Source: Melastoma dodecandrum
Taxonomy: Eukaryota > Streptophyta > Magnoliopsida > Myrtales > Melastomataceae
Length of the DNA stretch: 64,000 nucleotides
Assembly (NCBI GenBank): GCA_029817715.1
Contig: JARUPY010000014.1
Coordinates: 1 to 64,000, forward strand
Reading direction: 5' to 3'
In this document: positions 61,992 through 64,000 of the stretch, piece after piece
How positions within the stretch are numbered: the first letter of the stretch is position 1
How the letters are laid out: every line of letters begins with the position of its first letter
The notes under the pieces: generated by a model
Told to the model about the DNA's origin: nothing
What the model saw: the letters and a program-made list of their open reading frames with translations, nothing else
The model's database searches: none
Program-made: the position numbers and the translations under genes

Positions 61992-63670
61992 GTACGACCT
62001 TGGTGCATACGTGGTAGGGGTGGTGTAGCCCTCATTGATTGCCTACTGTGTTCGGTGGTTGCAATGAGCTCATTGGGCTTTGGCTTGACCGTCGGCTTTG
62101 GCGGTGCGATTGGGATGAGGCCGTCTCTGCTGGCGTCATCGAGCTGGCTCGCGGCAATAACTGCCTGGGCGAATGTGAGCGGTGCCCGCCCACCAATCAT
62201 GAACGGTCCATATTCGCGCGGCAGCAGCTGCAGGAATTCAATGATGAGATCTCGCTCCTGCATAGGGGGCTTGATTTGCACAGCCATCTCCCGAAAACGG
62301 TGCGCGAAGGTCTTGATTGACTCTCCCCGGAACCTCCGCAGCTTGCGGATGTCAGACAACGTTGGTGTCATTTCGACGTTAAAGCTGTAGTAATTCAAGA
62401 AATCAAGCGCCAACTCTTTGAACGTGGCGAACTGCCTCAGGTCCTTGGAATAGTACCACTGGAGTGCGGATTCCGCCAGGCTCTCCTGGAACATTGTGAT
62501 GCGGAGTTTTTCGTCTGCCGGGTATACCGACATCTTGTGGCAGAAGTGTTTGAGGTGTAGCTCGGGGCATCCAGTGCCTTTGAACTTCTCGAACTCCGGG
62601 GGCTTGAATTTAGGTGGGACCTGGAAGTGGGGAATTTGGAAGTCGTTGTACTCCCATGTTCGCGCTTGATATCCTTGGAGTGCATTGATGCGTTCTTCCA
62701 GCCTTGCGATGTGTTTAGCCTCGGCTTCTCGCATGGATGATATCTTCGCTTCGAGCCTTGTCTCAAAAGCGTTCATTTCCCCCTTTTCTCCCAATAACTC
62801 ATCTATTATGTTTGCGTTGCAGGTCCTTGGACTGGGCGGAGTCAGCCCTGCATGTGGGGCTGAGGGACCAGCGGTGGATTGTAGCACCTCGTAGTTGGCA
62901 ATCGGAGCGTTGGCAAGGAAGTAAGAGAATGGCATTCCTTCTGGGGGTGTTGATCCGACCGCGGTTGGTATGCGGGGGGGTGACCTCGAGGCTGGTAGTC
63001 GTGGGTAGTAAGGTGGAATCTGAGGTACCGAGGTCGTGGGAGCGGGTGGTATGCGCATGTATGGGTTGTACAGGGAGGCGATACCAGTGGAGGCGGCGGC
63101 TAGCCCAGGCATGACTGGGTGGTACAGCGGGGAGACGGTTGCAGGAGCGCTAAAGCTTGGCTGAGGGAAAGGATAACGTGAGGGTACCACGGTTGTTGGC
63201 GCCGCAGATCCTGGCATGACAGGGGGTAGGTGAGGATTCTGCGTAGCAACGGGGTTCGGAGTTGTCGAGAGCTACCGCTGAAGTAATTCTGCCATCATTG
63301 TCTTCAGGGCTAATAATTCTGCGGTGAGGGACTCGACTTTGCCCCCCAGGGAAGTAGTATTGGCGCCTTGGGCTGGTGTGGATAGGTTGGGGAGAAATGG
63401 GGAGACAGTCGTTGGGACGGTCGATGTTTGCATTGTCGGCGCAGTGAAGGCCACCACGGGTGGTATGTACGTCGGAGACATGCCTCCGCCTGAAGACTAC
63501 CCAACAGCGAAAGTTGGGGCTTGGGAGAAGAGTGGGGGAAATGCCGATGCATCCAGGGAGAAGGTTGGAGTGGACGTCACGTCTGTGATTTCCGTGGTGG
63601 TTGGAGGAAGGTTCCCTTCATCTTCCATAGTTGTAGAAGCTGCCACGCGTCCTGGGGAGGTGTCTGCCAT
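61928..63670 (-). pseudogene. gypsy gag, two nonsense codons
   Basis: The minus-strand Met at 63670 (MADTSPGRVAASTTMEDEGN) opens a frame interrupted by TAG at about 63499 and about 63270, then open from 63217 to 61928. The capsid-like core is clear: FKPPEFEKFKGTGCPELHLK, YPADEKLRITMFQESLAESA, FRGESIKTFAHRFREMAVQI and FLQLLPREYGPF. A proline-rich N-terminal part and a coiled-coil-like segment (ETRLEAKISSMREAEAKHIA) precede it. Both stops are TAG, as expected from C-to-T change in CAG codons. Confidence 0.82.
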
Positions 63671-64000
63671 GACTGTCTTGATGGATCGAAATCTCGGACG
63701 CTTGTTGGGCGCAATCGTTCAGTACCTTGGGTATATAAAAAAAAAACGTGGTTAGTGTCGGATGATGGAATGTTTTGGGGCGTGATATGTAGTGATGCGT
63801 GAATGCGCCTAATGCGAAGACGGGATTGTGATTAACGAGACCTTATCTAAAAAGGGAACAAGGGAATAATACATCATTACTAAAATAAATTAGTCAGACA
63901 TGACATGAAACATAACAAGATAATAGTGCGGGAGTGGGCTTGCAAGCCCTAAGAGAAATGGTAGTGGGACGGGCCCCTAATCGTCCCAATGGCGGTTGCG
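63671..64000 (-). other. gypsy untranslated leader, to window edge
   Basis: No coding frame of note. By position this is the leader between the unseen 5' LTR and gag. Confidence 0.5.

Larger units (their letters stand above)
54097..64000 (-). mobile_element. Ty3/gypsy retrotransposon, Tat type, lacking integrase; 5' end outside the window
   Basis: Minus-strand order from the right edge: gag (63670-61928), gag/protease with G-patch (61991-59616), reverse transcriptase (59298-58101), RNase H (57999-57709), a second archaeal-type RNase H (57708-57047), purine tract aaggaggggcaaac (56950-56937), 3' LTR (56936-54097). The second RNase H is a hallmark of the Tat lineage. Tat elements normally carry an integrase after it, but only ~100 bp separate it from the purine tract, so integrase is missing. 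Stops and frameshifts are present in gag and pol. The 5' LTR and primer site must lie beyond 64000. Confidence 0.88.

Noticed and set aside
61536..62390. 284-codon plus frame
   Set aside because: Antisense shadow of gypsy gag/protease, which shows clear motifs on the minus strand.

Overview
The window is nuclear DNA from a flowering plant. The evidence is spliced genes of plant-specific families (plant-type Rab GTPase, plastid prephenate aminotransferase, LRR receptor kinase, FBH-type bHLH, PLAT protein, cornichon), short GT/AG introns, GC-rich exons set in AT-rich spacers, and typical plant transposons (Ulp1-bearing MULE, Tat-type Ty3/gypsy, Ty1/copia, hAT, TRIM, MITE). The species cannot be decided from the sequence. 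No bacterial, organellar, CRISPR, rRNA or intact tRNA features were seen.

Layout, left to right. 1-1150 is a broken fragment of a plant NEK kinase tail. 2546-2900 is a decayed LINE-type ORF1. 4496-8751 is a dead Ty1/copia element (minus). 9380-9574 is a small conserved plant protein. 10465-12735 is a four-exon cornichon gene (minus). 12800-16600 is AT-rich and geneless. 16621-26415 is a ~9.8 kb Mutator-like element with long terminal inverted repeats (TIRs) that carries two convergent genes: a multi-exon Ulp1-type protease gene (+) and a decayed FAR1/MURA-like transposase (-). 27140-29442 is an LRR receptor-like (pseudo)kinase. 30580-34370 holds repeats and a PB1-like MULE remnant. 35043-36736 is a six-exon bHLH gene. 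37052-37696 is a frameshifted PLAT-domain gene. 38622-42697 is a decayed hAT element, itself invaded by a TRIM retrotransposon with a perfect 5-bp target-site duplication. 44140-44929 is a two-exon RABA4-like GTPase. 45581-49808 is a ten-exon prephenate/aspartate aminotransferase gene (minus) with a foldback MITE in an intron. 50863-52509 is a LINE ORF1 remnant. 54097-64000 is the 3' two thirds of a minus-strand Tat-type Ty3/gypsy element whose 5' end lies outside the window and whose integrase is missing.

The host genes are unrelated housekeeping or signalling genes (ER cargo export, vesicle traffic, aromatic amino acid synthesis, receptor signalling, transcription) and do not form a pathway. 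The most unusual part is the large MULE. Its protease gene looks largely preserved, with catalytic His, Asp and Cys candidates, while its transposase has three nonsense codons, a frameshift and an apparent loss of the third catalytic residue. Its TIRs are built from ~115-bp tandem units dense in a TTAGTAAA-like word, with different copy number at each end.

Exon boundaries were worked out by reading splice sites and conserved protein families by eye. No alignment or transcript data were used.
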